Positions 1-7,158 of a stretch of DNA of 12,126 bases are shown piece after piece. The translations under genes were made by a program, and so were the position numbers. Where the stretch lies: contig JAQVEQ010000085.1 in the NCBI GenBank assembly GCA_028697875.1, positions 1 through 12,126 on the forward strand. The letters are read 5' to 3'. How positions within the stretch are numbered: position 1 is the stretch's first letter; the number at the start of each line of letters is the position of its first letter. The DNA is from Novosphingobium sp. Lineage in GTDB: Bacteria; Pseudomonadota; Alphaproteobacteria; Sphingomonadales; Sphingomonadaceae. The notes beneath the pieces were generated by a model, which saw only the letters and a program-made list of their open reading frames with translations, ran no database searches and was not told the origin of the DNA.

Positions 1-37
1 CAAATCCCGCAAATCCGCCGAATATGGCCTCATCCAT
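1..37 (-). other. Possible 5' end of a gene running off the left edge
   Basis: On the minus strand an ATG at 37-35 follows a good Shine-Dalgarno sequence (GGAGG, five bases upstream) and opens a frame of 12 codons to the window edge, reading MDEAIFGGFAGF. The sequence upstream of it (about 38-125) is only about 50-55% GC and packed with GANTC sites, which would fit the promoter end of an insertion sequence. Twelve codons are too few to identify a family, and I do not recognise the peptide. The call rests only on start signal and context. Confidence 0.2.
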
Positions 38-133
38 GCTGGCCTCCAAACCAGTAGCCAGCTTGAATCACAAAATCCGGCCGCCGGGAATCCCCTCGAT
101 TCATTTACAAGCAGAAAGACTCTAGCGAAGCTG

Positions 134-236
134 GGTGAGGGGGATGCGCGTCCTCGCGAGGCAAAGGCCCCTCACCAACTGCGGCTAGCGGACAAGTCCG
201 CAAGCCTTCGTATCCTCTCCCCCGAACGGGGAGAGG
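134..236. repeat. Composite inverted-repeat element downstream of the SDR gene
   Basis: Three nested or adjacent hairpins fill this stretch. GGTGAGGGG (134-142) pairs with CCCCTCACC (168-176) and encloses the palindrome CCTCGCGAGG (152-161). GCGGAC (188-193) pairs with GTCCGC (196-201), with a further GGCT/AGCC pair outside it. CCTCTCCCC (214-222) pairs with GGGGAGAGG (228-236) around a five-base loop. The CCTCTCCCC/GGGGAGAGG stem and the CCCCTCACC arm match the repeats at 8250-8372 and 8742-8904, so this looks like a related but differently built member of one REP-like family. It lies 24 bases beyond the stop of the dehydrogenase gene. No T-run follows the hairpin on the minus strand, so a terminator role is not obvious. 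Confidence 0.6.
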
Positions 237-259
237 AGATAATGGCATGATGAATTGCC

Positions 260-1201
260 TTACGAGAGAAAACCGGTCCCGGTCAGTTTCTCGGTCACGT
301 CCCATAGCTTGCGCGCCACGGCCATGTCCTGCGCGGCGGGCTTGATCTTCGCCGGGCCCGGCGGTCCCTTCATTTCGCCGAACCCCTGCGGGCCATAGAA
401 GCCCCCGCCCTGCGCCTCGGGCGCAGAAGCGGCGTACATCGTCGGCAGTGCCCCGGCCGAGGCCGGCTGGCCAAGGAACGGCATGACGAACTTGAGCACC
501 AGGCTGACGAAGTAGTCGCCCAGCTGGAACTTGCCCAGCTGCTTGCGGTTGGCGCCGATCGAAGTCTGCGCCACGCCGGGGTGGACGGCCATGGACTTCA
601 CCTTGCCGCCCGCCGCATCGACCCGCCGCTGCAACTCGCGCGCGAACAGCAGGTTGGCGAGCTTGGTCTGGTTGTAGGGCCGTTGCGAGGAATAGCCCCT
701 GGTGATCTGCAAGTCGTCCCAATCGAACGAACCCGCGCCATGGACCATGCTCGACACGGTGACGACACGCGGCTGCGGCGCGGCTTCCAGCAAGGGCCAC
801 AGGCCCGCGGTGAGCACGAAATGGCCGAGATGGCCGATGGCGAATGTCAGTTCGAACCCGTCCGCGCTTTCGCGCCGGTCGCTGATCGGCTGGATGCCGG
901 CATTGTTAACCAGGATGTCGAGCTTGCCGCCCTCGGCCGCCATCGCGGCGGCGAACTGCCTGACCGCCGCCAGGCTGGACAGGTCGAGCGGGCGGAAGTC
1001 CACTTGCGCTTGCGGCGCCAGCGCGCGGATCTTCGCCACGGCCGCCTTGCCGCCTTCTTCGTTGCGGTCGGCGATAATCACTTGCGCGCCATGCTGCGCC
1101 AGCGCCCGCGCCGCGTCGTAACCGATCCCGCTCGCCCCGCCGGTGACCAGCACCCGCTTGCCCGACAGATCGGGAATATCCGCTTCGCTCCAACCCTGCA
1201 T
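260..1201 (-). CDS. Short-chain dehydrogenase/reductase (retinol dehydrogenase/WWOX-like subfamily)
   Basis: A 313-residue cytoplasmic oxidoreductase of the SDR superfamily. Visible motifs: the Rossmann glycine motif TGGASGIG (residues 20-27), Asp45-Arg46 at the end of beta-strand 2 (Asp here usually favours NAD(H), the Arg leaves NADP(H) possible), NNAG (99-102), the catalytic Ser pair at 150-151, and the YNQTK active-site motif (Tyr176, Lys180), followed by the HPG turn. The pattern of longer spacing and a C-terminal extension resembles the retinol-dehydrogenase/WWOX-like group, whose bacterial members act on unknown alcohols or carbonyls. The substrate cannot be told from sequence. The ATG start has a weak AGGGGCAGGGC purine tract just upstream. 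It begins 72 bases after the ligA stop and may be read from the same message or from its own promoter. All catalytic residues are present. Confidence 0.9.
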   Translation of the reverse strand: MQGWSEADIPDLSGKRVLVTGGASGIGYDAARALAQHGAQVIIADRNEEGGKAAVAKIRALAPQAQVDFRPLDLSSLAAVRQFAAAMAAEGGKLDILVNNAGIQPISDRRESADGFELTFAIGHLGHFVLTAGLWPLLEAAPQPRVVTVSSMVHGAGSFDWDDLQITRGYSSQRPYNQTKLANLLFARELQRRVDAAGGKVKSMAVHPGVAQTSIGANRKQLGKFQLGDYFVSLVLKFVMPFLGQPASAGALPTMYAASAPEAQGGGFYGPQGFGEMKGPPGPAKIKPAAQDMAVARKLWDVTEKLTGTGFLS

Positions 1202-1245
1202 GATGCCCTGCCCCTCGCATGAATGTGTGCGGGCGGTAAATCAGA

Positions 1246-1268
1246 CGCAAGCGTTCGGCAAGCTTGCG
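1246..1268 (-). terminator. Weak hairpin after ligA
   Basis: CGCAAGC (1246-1252) pairs perfectly with GCTTGCG (1262-1268) around a nine-base loop, starting five bases beyond the ligA stop codon. The minus-strand sequence after it is TCTGATTT, so there is only a poor T-run. It may attenuate transcription between ligA and the dehydrogenase, or be chance. Confidence 0.3.
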
Positions 1269-1273
1269 CGCCG

Positions 1274-3391
1274 CTATCCCGCCGCCTTGACGATTTGCGC
1301 CCAGGCCGCCTCGTCGATCACCTCTATGCCGAGTTCGGCGGCTTTCTTGAGCTTGGAGCCCGCCCCCGGTCCGGCAACCACGAGGTCGGTCTTGGCCGAA
1401 ACCGACCCGGCGGCCTTGGCCCCGAGGCGTTCGGCCTGGGCCTTGGCCTCGTCGCGGCTCATGGTTTCGAGCTTGCCGGTGAAGACCACCGTCTTACCCG
1501 CGACCGCGCTGTCCTTCGTTTCCACCACATAGGGCGGCGGGGACACTTCGGAGAGCAGGTCGGCCCATACTTGCCGGTTGTGCTCTTCGTGGAAGAAATC
1601 GGCCAGCGCGTGCCCGACCGCCGTGCCGATCCCGTCGGTGCCGACTTCGAAGATGCGCTTCACCGCGTCTGTCATACGGGTGTTGAAGGGGCTTTCCTTT
1701 TCACCCTCGCCGCGCGGATGCTCGCTGCGATAGGCCGCGAACTCCGCCGCCTTGCCCGGCAAGCGGTGAATGTCGGCAAGGCCCTTCAACAGGTCGCGCG
1801 CCGTCACCGCGCCGACATGGCGGATGCCGAGCCCGAACAGCAGCCGCGCCGCATCCGGTTGGCGCCGGGCCTCGATCGCTGCCAACAGGTTATCCACAGA
1901 CTTGTCCTGCCACCCGTCGAGCGCGAGGATCTCCGCCCGCCGCCGGTGCAGGCGGAAGATGTCGACCGGGCTTTCCAGCCAGCCGAGGGCGAAGAACTGG
2001 TCGATGGTCTTTTCGCCCAGCCCATCGATGTCGAGCGCGCCGCGGCTGACGAAGTGCTTGAGCCGTTCGGTCCGCTGCGCCGGGCAGATGAGGCCGCCGG
2101 TGCAGCGCACATCGACTTCGCCTTCCTCCGCCACGGCTTCGCTGCCGCATTCGGGGCAATGGTCAGGAAACACGAAGGGAGCGCGCGGGGTCTCGCGCGT
2201 GAGGTTTTCGACCACTTGCGGGATCACGTCGCCCGCGCGCTGGATCACCACCTTGTCGCCCACGCGCACGCCCAGCCGGGCGATCTCGTCGCGGTTGTGC
2301 AGCGTGACATTGGTGACCGTGACGCCGCCGACCAGCACCGGGGCCAGGCGCCCGACCGGGGTCAGCTTGCCCGTGCGGCCGACCTGGATATCGATCGCCT
2401 CGACCGTGGTTTCGGCCTTTTCCGCCGGGAACTTGCGCGCGATGGCCCAGCGCGGGGCCTTGGCAACGAAGCCCAGCCGCTGCTGCCAGTCGAGCCGGTC
2501 GACCTTGTAGACCACGCCGTCGATCTCGTAGGGCAGGTCGGGCCGCCCCGCCTTGATTGCGCGATAGGCGGCGAACATCTCTTCCAGCGTATCGCACAGC
2601 CTGAGATCGGGCGAGATCGGCAGGCCCCACTGCGCCATCCGGCGCATGACTTCGTGCTGGGTCTTGCCCGGCACTTCGGAAGCCGCGCCCCAGCCGTGGG
2701 CCCAGAAACGCAAGGAACGCTGCGCCGTGACGCGCGGATCCTTCTGCCGCAGGGATCCGGCGGCGGCATTGCGCGGATTGGCGAAGATCTTGCCCCCCGC
2801 CTCTTCCTGCGCGGCATTGAGGGCGAGGAAATCCGCCTTGGCCATGTAGACCTCGCCGCGAATCTCGAACACGGCGGGGGCATCGCCTGCTAACTGCTGC
2901 GGAATGTCGGGGATATGGGCCACATTGGGCGTCACGTCCTCGCCCACCTGCCCGTCGCCGCGCGTCGCCGCGCGCACCAGCCGCCCGTGCTCGTAACGCA
3001 GCGAACAGGACAGGCCGTCGATCTTGTCCTCCGCCGTCACGGCCACGTGTTCGTCCTCGGCCAGGTTGAGGAACCGCCGCACGCGCCCGACGAAGTCCGC
3101 CACTTCCTCGTCGGCGAACGCGTTGTCGAGGCTGAACATCCGCACTTCGTGGCGGACCTTGGACAGCGGCGAAGCGGCGATCTCGTGCCCGATCTGCTTG
3201 CTCGGGCTGTCCGGCCGGACCAGATGCGGAAACGCCGCCTCCAGCTCCGCATTGCGGCGCACGAGCGCATCGAACTCGGGGTCCGAAATCTCCGGCGCAT
3301 CCTCGGCATGGTAGCGCTTGTTATGATGCGCGATCTGCTTCGCCAGCCGCATCAGCTCGTTGGCGGCTTCGGCTTCGGTGATTTTGCCCAA
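1274..3391 (-). CDS. ligA: NAD-dependent DNA ligase LigA
   Basis: A 705-residue NAD+-dependent DNA ligase that seals nicks during replication and repair. The domain order is complete: Ia/NAD-binding N-terminus (HNKRYHAEDAPEISD, residues 23-37), adenylation domain with the AMP-accepting lysine in EDKIDG (Lys123), TRGDG (143-147), EIRGEVY (176-182) and YEIDGVVYK (288-296), OB fold, a four-cysteine zinc finger (Cys412, 415, 430, 436), helix-hairpin-helix region, and a C-terminal BRCT domain (about 628-705). The start is a TTG directly after the recN TAG. A strong GGAGGGGG inside the end of recN lies five bases ahead of it, and the first ATG (codon 14) would cut into conserved Ia sequence. Translational coupling to recN is likely. 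A hydrophilic insert near residues 558-570 (RGEGEKESP) precedes the BRCT region. Confidence 0.97.
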   Translation of the reverse strand: MGKITEAEAANELMRLAKQIAHHNKRYHAEDAPEISDPEFDALVRRNAELEAAFPHLVRPDSPSKQIGHEIAASPLSKVRHEVRMFSLDNAFADEEVADFVGRVRRFLNLAEDEHVAVTAEDKIDGLSCSLRYEHGRLVRAATRGDGQVGEDVTPNVAHIPDIPQQLAGDAPAVFEIRGEVYMAKADFLALNAAQEEAGGKIFANPRNAAAGSLRQKDPRVTAQRSLRFWAHGWGAASEVPGKTQHEVMRRMAQWGLPISPDLRLCDTLEEMFAAYRAIKAGRPDLPYEIDGVVYKVDRLDWQQRLGFVAKAPRWAIARKFPAEKAETTVEAIDIQVGRTGKLTPVGRLAPVLVGGVTVTNVTLHNRDEIARLGVRVGDKVVIQRAGDVIPQVVENLTRETPRAPFVFPDHCPECGSEAVAEEGEVDVRCTGGLICPAQRTERLKHFVSRGALDIDGLGEKTIDQFFALGWLESPVDIFRLHRRRAEILALDGWQDKSVDNLLAAIEARRQPDAARLLFGLGIRHVGAVTARDLLKGLADIHRLPGKAAEFAAYRSEHPRGEGEKESPFNTRMTDAVKRIFEVGTDGIGTAVGHALADFFHEEHNRQVWADLLSEVSPPPYVVETKDSAVAGKTVVFTGKLETMSRDEAKAQAERLGAKAAGSVSAKTDLVVAGPGAGSKLKKAAELGIEVIDEAAWAQIVKAAG

Positions 3392-5071
3392 CTATACCCC
3401 CTCCAGCAACCGGTCCGCCTGGGCGCGTGCTTCGTCGGTCACTTCCGCGCCGGAGAGCATCCGGGCGATTTCTTCCTGCCGTCCGGCCGCGTCGAGCAGG
3501 GCAACGGACGTTTTCGTCACCGTGCCTTCGGACGACTTGGCGATCATGTAGTGCATACGCCCGCGCGCGGCGACTTGCGGGCTGTGCGTGACGGCGAGCA
3601 ACTGCCCGTTGCCCCCCGTTCCCTGGCCAGCCAGCCGGGCGAGCCGTTCGCCGATGGCGCTGGCCACCGCCCCGCCCACGCCGCGGTCGATTTCGTCGAA
3701 AATCACGGTCGCCGCCCCGCCCTGCTCCGCCAGCGCGACCTTGAGCGCGAGGATGAAGCGGCTCAGTTCGCCGCCGCTGGCGATCTTGGCCAGCGGCGCG
3801 AAGTCCGCGCCGGGATTGGTCGCGATCAGGAATTCCACGCTGTCGATCCCGTGCGCGCCCCAGCGTTCCTCCGCCAGTTCCGTCACCACCGTGCGGAAGC
3901 GCGCGGCATCGAGCTTGAGCGGGGCCAGTTCCGCCGCCACCGCCCCGTCCAGCCGCAAGGCCGCCGCCACGCGGTTGGCGTGGACCGCTTCGGCCCGGGC
4001 GCGGTAGATTTCGTGCGCCGACCGTTCGGCCTCCACCAGCGCGGAGATTTCCGCCTCGCCATGTTCGATGGAATCGAGCGCGGCGCGCATCTCGCGCATC
4101 TTTTCCGGCAAGTCGTCCACCTGGCAGTGATGCTTGCGGGCAAGGGCGCGCAGTTCGAACAGGCGGGTTTCGATCCGGTCGAGCGCCGCCGGGTCGAACA
4201 GCAGCGCCTCGGCCGCGGCGGCGAGCTTGTCCTCCGCCTCGCCCGCCTCGATCACTGCCCGGTCGAGCGCGGCCAGCGCCTCGGCCAGCAGGGGATGTTC
4301 GCCCGCGATCCGGTCGAGCCGCCGGGCCGCCCCGCGCAAGGTCGCCAGCGCGGAATCGGAACCGTCCCACAAGTGGCGCAAGTCCTCCAAATCGCCGGCC
4401 AGCTTCTCGCCCTTCTGCATGTCGGCGCGGGCCCCGGCCAGTTCCTCTTCCTCGCCCGCGACCGGCTCCAGCGCGGCCAGTTCGGCCAGATGCGCCAGCA
4501 GCAGGTCCTGTTCCGCCTTGGCCTGTTCGATTTGTGCGCGCGCCGCGTCCAGCCGTTCCCGCGTGTTGCGCCAGGCCGTCCACGCCTCGGCCACGCCATC
4601 CACGTCCGACCCGGCATAGCGGTCGAGCAAGGCGCGGTGGCCGCGCGGATTGACCAGCCCGCGGTCGTCGTGCTGGCCGTGCAGTTCGACCAGCGCCGGG
4701 GCGATCTCGCGCAGCAGCGCGACGCTCACCGGCTGGTCGTTGACGAAGGCCTTGCTGCCGCCGTCGGATTTGAGGCGGCGGCGGATCATCAGCGGCTCGC
4801 CCGGCTCGACGTCCACTTCGGATTCGGCCAGCGCGCCGCGCACCGTTTCCGGCAAGGCCGCGAATTCGAAGCTGGCGGTCACGCTCGCCTGTTCTTCCCC
4901 GGCGCGGACCAGCGCGGAATCGGCGCGGTTGCCCAGCACCAGGCCCAGCGCGTCGAGCAGGATCGACTTGCCCGCCCCGGTCTCGCCCGTCAGAACGCCC
5001 AGCCCCGGCGCGAAAGCGAGGTCGAGCGACTCGATCAGCACGATGTTGCGTATGGATAGCTGGCTGAGCAT
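3392..5071 (-). CDS. recN: DNA repair protein RecN
   Basis: An SMC-like ATPase that acts early in recombinational repair of double-strand breaks. Counting from the chosen ATG it has 559 residues, close to E. coli RecN (553). Seen: Walker A GETGAGKS (29-36), a central coiled-coil region rich in Ala, Glu, Leu and Arg (about 150-350), the ABC signature SGGELSR starting near Ser432, Walker B VIFDEIDRG (Asp459-Glu460), and a following VTHSPQVAA switch motif. The ATG at 5071 gives the family-typical start MLSQLSIRNIVLIE; an in-frame GTG at 5101 would add ten residues. Neither has a clear ribosome binding site. It lies between bamD (gap about 114 bases with a hairpin) and ligA (no gap). No SOS (LexA) box was recognised upstream. 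Confidence 0.95.
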   Translation of the reverse strand: MLSQLSIRNIVLIESLDLAFAPGLGVLTGETGAGKSILLDALGLVLGNRADSALVRAGEEQASVTASFEFAALPETVRGALAESEVDVEPGEPLMIRRRLKSDGGSKAFVNDQPVSVALLREIAPALVELHGQHDDRGLVNPRGHRALLDRYAGSDVDGVAEAWTAWRNTRERLDAARAQIEQAKAEQDLLLAHLAELAALEPVAGEEEELAGARADMQKGEKLAGDLEDLRHLWDGSDSALATLRGAARRLDRIAGEHPLLAEALAALDRAVIEAGEAEDKLAAAAEALLFDPAALDRIETRLFELRALARKHHCQVDDLPEKMREMRAALDSIEHGEAEISALVEAERSAHEIYRARAEAVHANRVAAALRLDGAVAAELAPLKLDAARFRTVVTELAEERWGAHGIDSVEFLIATNPGADFAPLAKIASGGELSRFILALKVALAEQGGAATVIFDEIDRGVGGAVASAIGERLARLAGQGTGGNGQLLAVTHSPQVAARGRMHYMIAKSSEGTVTKTSVALLDAAGRQEEIARMLSGAEVTDEARAQADRLLEGV

Positions 5072-5145
5072 GCCCGGGATTTCTAGCCCAAGGCCGCCCA
5101 CGCGTCACGGCCTGCCGGACATTTGCTCACAACCCCGCGCGAAAT

Positions 5146-5175
5146 TCCGCCCCCGGCGCAATAACCCGGGGCGGA
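5146..5175 (-). terminator. Hairpin terminator candidate after bamD
   Basis: TCCGCCCC (5146-5153) pairs with GGGGCGGA (5168-5175), and two more G-C pairs form inside after one mismatch. The stem begins ten bases after the bamD stop and is followed on the minus strand by ATTTC, a short T-run. It could end or attenuate bamD transcription before recN. Confidence 0.5.
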
Positions 5176-5185
5176 GGCCCGACCG

Positions 5186-5998
5186 TCAGCTGGCCGTGGC
5201 GTTCGGCGCGTACTTGTTCATCAGCTTGTAGGCGCGTTCGTACCACTTGTTGCCGGGATAGTTGGCGCCCAGCACGGCGGCGTACTTCTTCGCTTCTTCC
5301 GGGATGCCCAGCGCCAGGCTGGTTTCGGTCAGGCGATAGAGCGCTTCGGGCACGTGGCTGGTGGTCTGGTACTTCTCGACCACCGTTTCGAAGCGGATGC
5401 GCGCGGCGATCATCTTGCCCGACTTCTCGTAGAATCGGCCGATTTCCATTTCCTTGCCCGCGAGGTGATCGAGCACGAGGTCGACCTTCAGCTTGGCGTC
5501 GTTGGCATATTCGGTATCCGGATAGCGGCGGATCACTTCGTTCAGCGCGGTCAGCGCCTGATCGGTAATCCTCTGGTCGCGTTCCACGTCGCTGATCTGC
5601 TCGTAATAGCACAGCGCGATCAGGTAATAGGCGTAAGGCGCGTCCTTGTTGCCCGGGTGGATCGAAAGGAATCGCTGGGCCGACTGGATCGCCTGGTTGT
5701 AGTTCTTGCCGGCGTAGTAGGAGAAAGCGCTCATCAGCTGGGCGCGGCGGGCCCATTCGGAATAGGGGTGCTGGCGTTCCACTTCGTCGAACAGGACGGC
5801 GGCCTGGCGCGCCTTGCCCCGGTCGAGCCGGTCCTTCGCCGCGGCGTAAAGCGTTTCCACGTCGCGCGCGACATAGGACGTGCCCTTCTTCGCGTGCGGC
5901 CCGCCGCCGCAGCCGGCAGTCAGCAACATGGCAGTGGCAGCCGTGGCGAGGATCGCGAGGCGGACAGGCGAGCGGAACGTGCGGGTCTTCGTCAGCAT
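5186..5998 (-). CDS. bamD: Outer membrane protein assembly factor BamD (lipoprotein)
   Basis: A 270-residue TPR lipoprotein, a subunit of the BAM complex that folds and inserts beta-barrel proteins into the outer membrane, facing the periplasm. The N-terminus has a short basic stretch (KTRTFR), a hydrophobic segment, and the lipobox TAGC with the lipidated cysteine at residue 30. The rest carries TPR-like helical pairs, for example AAKDRLDRGKARQAAVLFDE and AQLMSAFSYYAGKNYNQAI. Family-typical features include the HPYSEWA stretch and the RYPDTEYANDA repeat end. The frame is open upstream to 6343, but the signal peptide fixes the start at 5998. No ribosome binding site is visible; a promoter-like sequence ends seven bases before the ATG. 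The order bamD-recN-ligA is the usual sphingomonad arrangement, though lpxC, often upstream, is absent from this window. Confidence 0.95.
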   Translation of the reverse strand: MLTKTRTFRSPVRLAILATAATAMLLTAGCGGGPHAKKGTSYVARDVETLYAAAKDRLDRGKARQAAVLFDEVERQHPYSEWARRAQLMSAFSYYAGKNYNQAIQSAQRFLSIHPGNKDAPYAYYLIALCYYEQISDVERDQRITDQALTALNEVIRRYPDTEYANDAKLKVDLVLDHLAGKEMEIGRFYEKSGKMIAARIRFETVVEKYQTTSHVPEALYRLTETSLALGIPEEAKKYAAVLGANYPGNKWYERAYKLMNKYAPNATAS

Positions 5999-6005
5999 GG
6001 CGTGG

Positions 6006-6034
6006 CTATAGCCAGCGCTATCGTGAACGCCAAG
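6006..6034 (-). promoter_or_regulatory. Likely bamD promoter
   Basis: On the minus strand CTTGGC (6034-6029) and CTATAG (6011-6006) are separated by 17 bases, a good fit to a sigma-70-type promoter. The ATG of bamD begins seven bases after the -10 element, so the transcript would start at or next to the start codon. Confidence 0.5.
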
Positions 6035-6035
6035 T

Positions 6036-6061
6036 GAAGTTCGATGATTCCCGTGAACTTC
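6036..6061. promoter_or_regulatory. Inverted repeat upstream of the bamD promoter, operator-like
   Basis: GAAGTTC (6036-6042) and GAACTTC (6055-6061) form a perfect seven-base inverted repeat with a 12-base spacer that contains a GATTC (GANTC) site at 6046-6050. It abuts the predicted bamD -35 element and lies between two divergent genes, so it could bind a regulator of either. It does not match the alphaproteobacterial LexA spacing (GTTC-N7-GTTC). Confidence 0.35.
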
Positions 6062-6155
6062 CCGGCGGGCCACGAAAAAACGCTGTCCTACAAGGTGCCG
6101 GGCATTGCAGGTTCCCCCGCCCCGCCATCCCCTTGCCGCCTGTAGGATTCGCCCC

Positions 6156-6869
6156 ATGACCAGCACCGCGTACACCGACGACCTTCCCGCCCGCCCCACG
6201 GCCACCCTGCCCGCCTTCACGCCCGTCCCCCGCCAGTCGAAGCGCCACGACGGGTGGACGCCCGAACGCCAGCAGCGCTTTATCGAGGCGCTGGCCGATA
6301 CCGGCTCCGTCGCCGCGGCCTGCCGCGTGGTCGGCAAGAGCACTTACGGCGTCTATTACCTGCGCCGCCAGCCGGGCGCCGACAGCTTCCGCGCCGCATG
6401 GGAAGCCGCGCTCGACCTCGGCGTGCAACGGATCGAGGACGTCGCGATGGACCGCGCGCTGAACGGCGTGGAAGTGCCGGTCTATTCCTATGGCAAGCTG
6501 GTCGGCACGCGCCGCACGTTCAACGACCGGCTGCTGATGTTCATGCTGAGGAACCGCGCGCCCAAGCGCTTCGCCGGCGGCGGCGCGCGCGGGCTGAGCG
6601 CGATGGACCGCACCACGCTTGCCCGCCTGAAGCAGGAATGGCGCAAGGAGTGGGAACGCGAACGGGCCATCGCCGAGGACCAGCAGGAAGAAGAAGTGCT
6701 CGCCTCGCTCCACGCCAAGCTGGACGCGATGCGCCGGAACGAACAGGCCATGATGAGCCCCCGCACCCGCGCCCTGCGCGACGCCTACGAAGCCGCCCGC
6801 GAGGAAGACCGCGCGGCCGACTATCCCCACCTGCTGGAACACGCGCCGGACGAAGGCGGCGAGGCCTAG
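6156..6869 (+). CDS. Terminase-small-subunit-like DNA-binding protein (hypothetical)
   Basis: A 237-residue protein with no signal peptide or membrane segment. Residues 37-72 (ERQQRFIEALADTGSVAAAC then RVVGKSTYGVYYLRRQ) form a clear helix-turn-helix of the kind found in phage terminase small subunits and related recruiters. The following stretch (AWEAALDLGVQRIEDVAMDR, then the RRTFNDRLLMFMLRNRAPKRF block) also fits that family. The C-terminal third is highly charged and probably helical or coiled (about 150-195). Similar stand-alone proteins are, to my knowledge, common hypothetical genes in sphingomonads. No large terminase, portal or capsid gene is nearby, so a packaging role is unlikely; a chromosomal DNA-binding role is inference. 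The ATG at 6156 has AGGA eight bases upstream; the frame also opens at a TTG at 6105. Confidence 0.8.
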   Translation: MTSTAYTDDLPARPTATLPAFTPVPRQSKRHDGWTPERQQRFIEALADTGSVAAACRVVGKSTYGVYYLRRQPGADSFRAAWEAALDLGVQRIEDVAMDRALNGVEVPVYSYGKLVGTRRTFNDRLLMFMLRNRAPKRFAGGGARGLSAMDRTTLARLKQEWRKEWERERAIAEDQQEEEVLASLHAKLDAMRRNEQAMMSPRTRALRDAYEAAREEDRAADYPHLLEHAPDEGGEA

Positions 6870-6971
6870 GCACCCCGCCGCCGGTTACAGTCACAATCGC
6901 GGTCACCATGGCATTTAAACGGCCGGAAACCTTCCCCCGGCATCCTGCCCGCGATTGGGGGACCTGCAACC
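6870..6971. other. Leader region of the Flp pilin gene with a long-range inverted repeat
   Basis: This 102-base gap holds CAATCGCGG (6894-6902) and its complement CCGCGATTG (6949-6957), 46 bases apart. The second arm touches the GGGGGA tract that could serve as ribosome binding site for the pilin. An AT-rich GCATTTAAAC lies between the arms. No confident promoter hexamers were found. Confidence 0.3.
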
Positions 6972-7136
6972 ATGCTGACACGAATCCTGCGCGACGAAAG
7001 CGCGGCGACGGCCATCGAATACGGCCTGATCGCCGCGCTGATCTCTCTTGCCTGCATCATGGCCTTCCAGATGCTCGGCCTCGACCTCGTGGATACCTTC
7101 AACACAATCAACGACGCGCTGACCGGGGCGGGTTGA
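6972..7136 (+). CDS. Flp/Fap-type pilin, orphan
   Basis: A 54-residue prepilin of the Flp (type IVb, Tad) family. The sequence begins with a short basic leader MLTRILRDESA followed by the diagnostic ATAIEYGLIAALI block and a hydrophobic helix, ending in a short polar tail (NTINDALTGAG). By analogy the prepilin peptidase would cut between Ala11 and Ala12, leaving the conserved Glu16 at +5 and Tyr17 at +6. The residue before the cut is Ala where most Flp pilins have Gly. After processing it would be exported and assembled into thin adhesive pili. No tad/cpa genes (ATPase, TadV, secretin) are in the window, so the machinery must be elsewhere or the gene is a solitary paralogue. A GGGGGA tract lies about ten bases before the ATG. 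Confidence 0.9.
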   Translation: MLTRILRDESAATAIEYGLIAALISLACIMAFQMLGLDLVDTFNTINDALTGAG

Positions 7137-7158
7137 GGGGAGTCCGGCCAAGCGGAAG

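Noticed and set aside
2..250. Plus-strand frame open from the left edge to a TGA at 248-250
   Set aside because: The peptide runs through GANTC-rich and hairpin repeats with no recognisable sequence. The repeats explain the lack of stops better than a gene tail does.
1223..2893. Long open frame on the plus strand opposite ligA
   Set aside because: It is antisense to a fully conserved ligase. Its His/Arg/Asp-rich composition with no domain is typical of shadow frames in GC-rich DNA.
2915..5059. 714-codon open frame on the plus strand opposite recN and the start of ligA
   Set aside because: The minus-strand genes carry all family motifs, and the antisense product has no recognisable features.
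6036..6061. LexA (SOS) box
   Set aside because: The half-sites are inverted with a 12-base spacer, unlike the direct GTTC-N7-GTTC repeat of alphaproteobacteria.
5999..6343. 115-codon N-terminal extension of bamD
   Set aside because: The signal peptide and lipobox place the start at 5998. The extension overlaps the divergent gene and the promoter and has no protein-like features.
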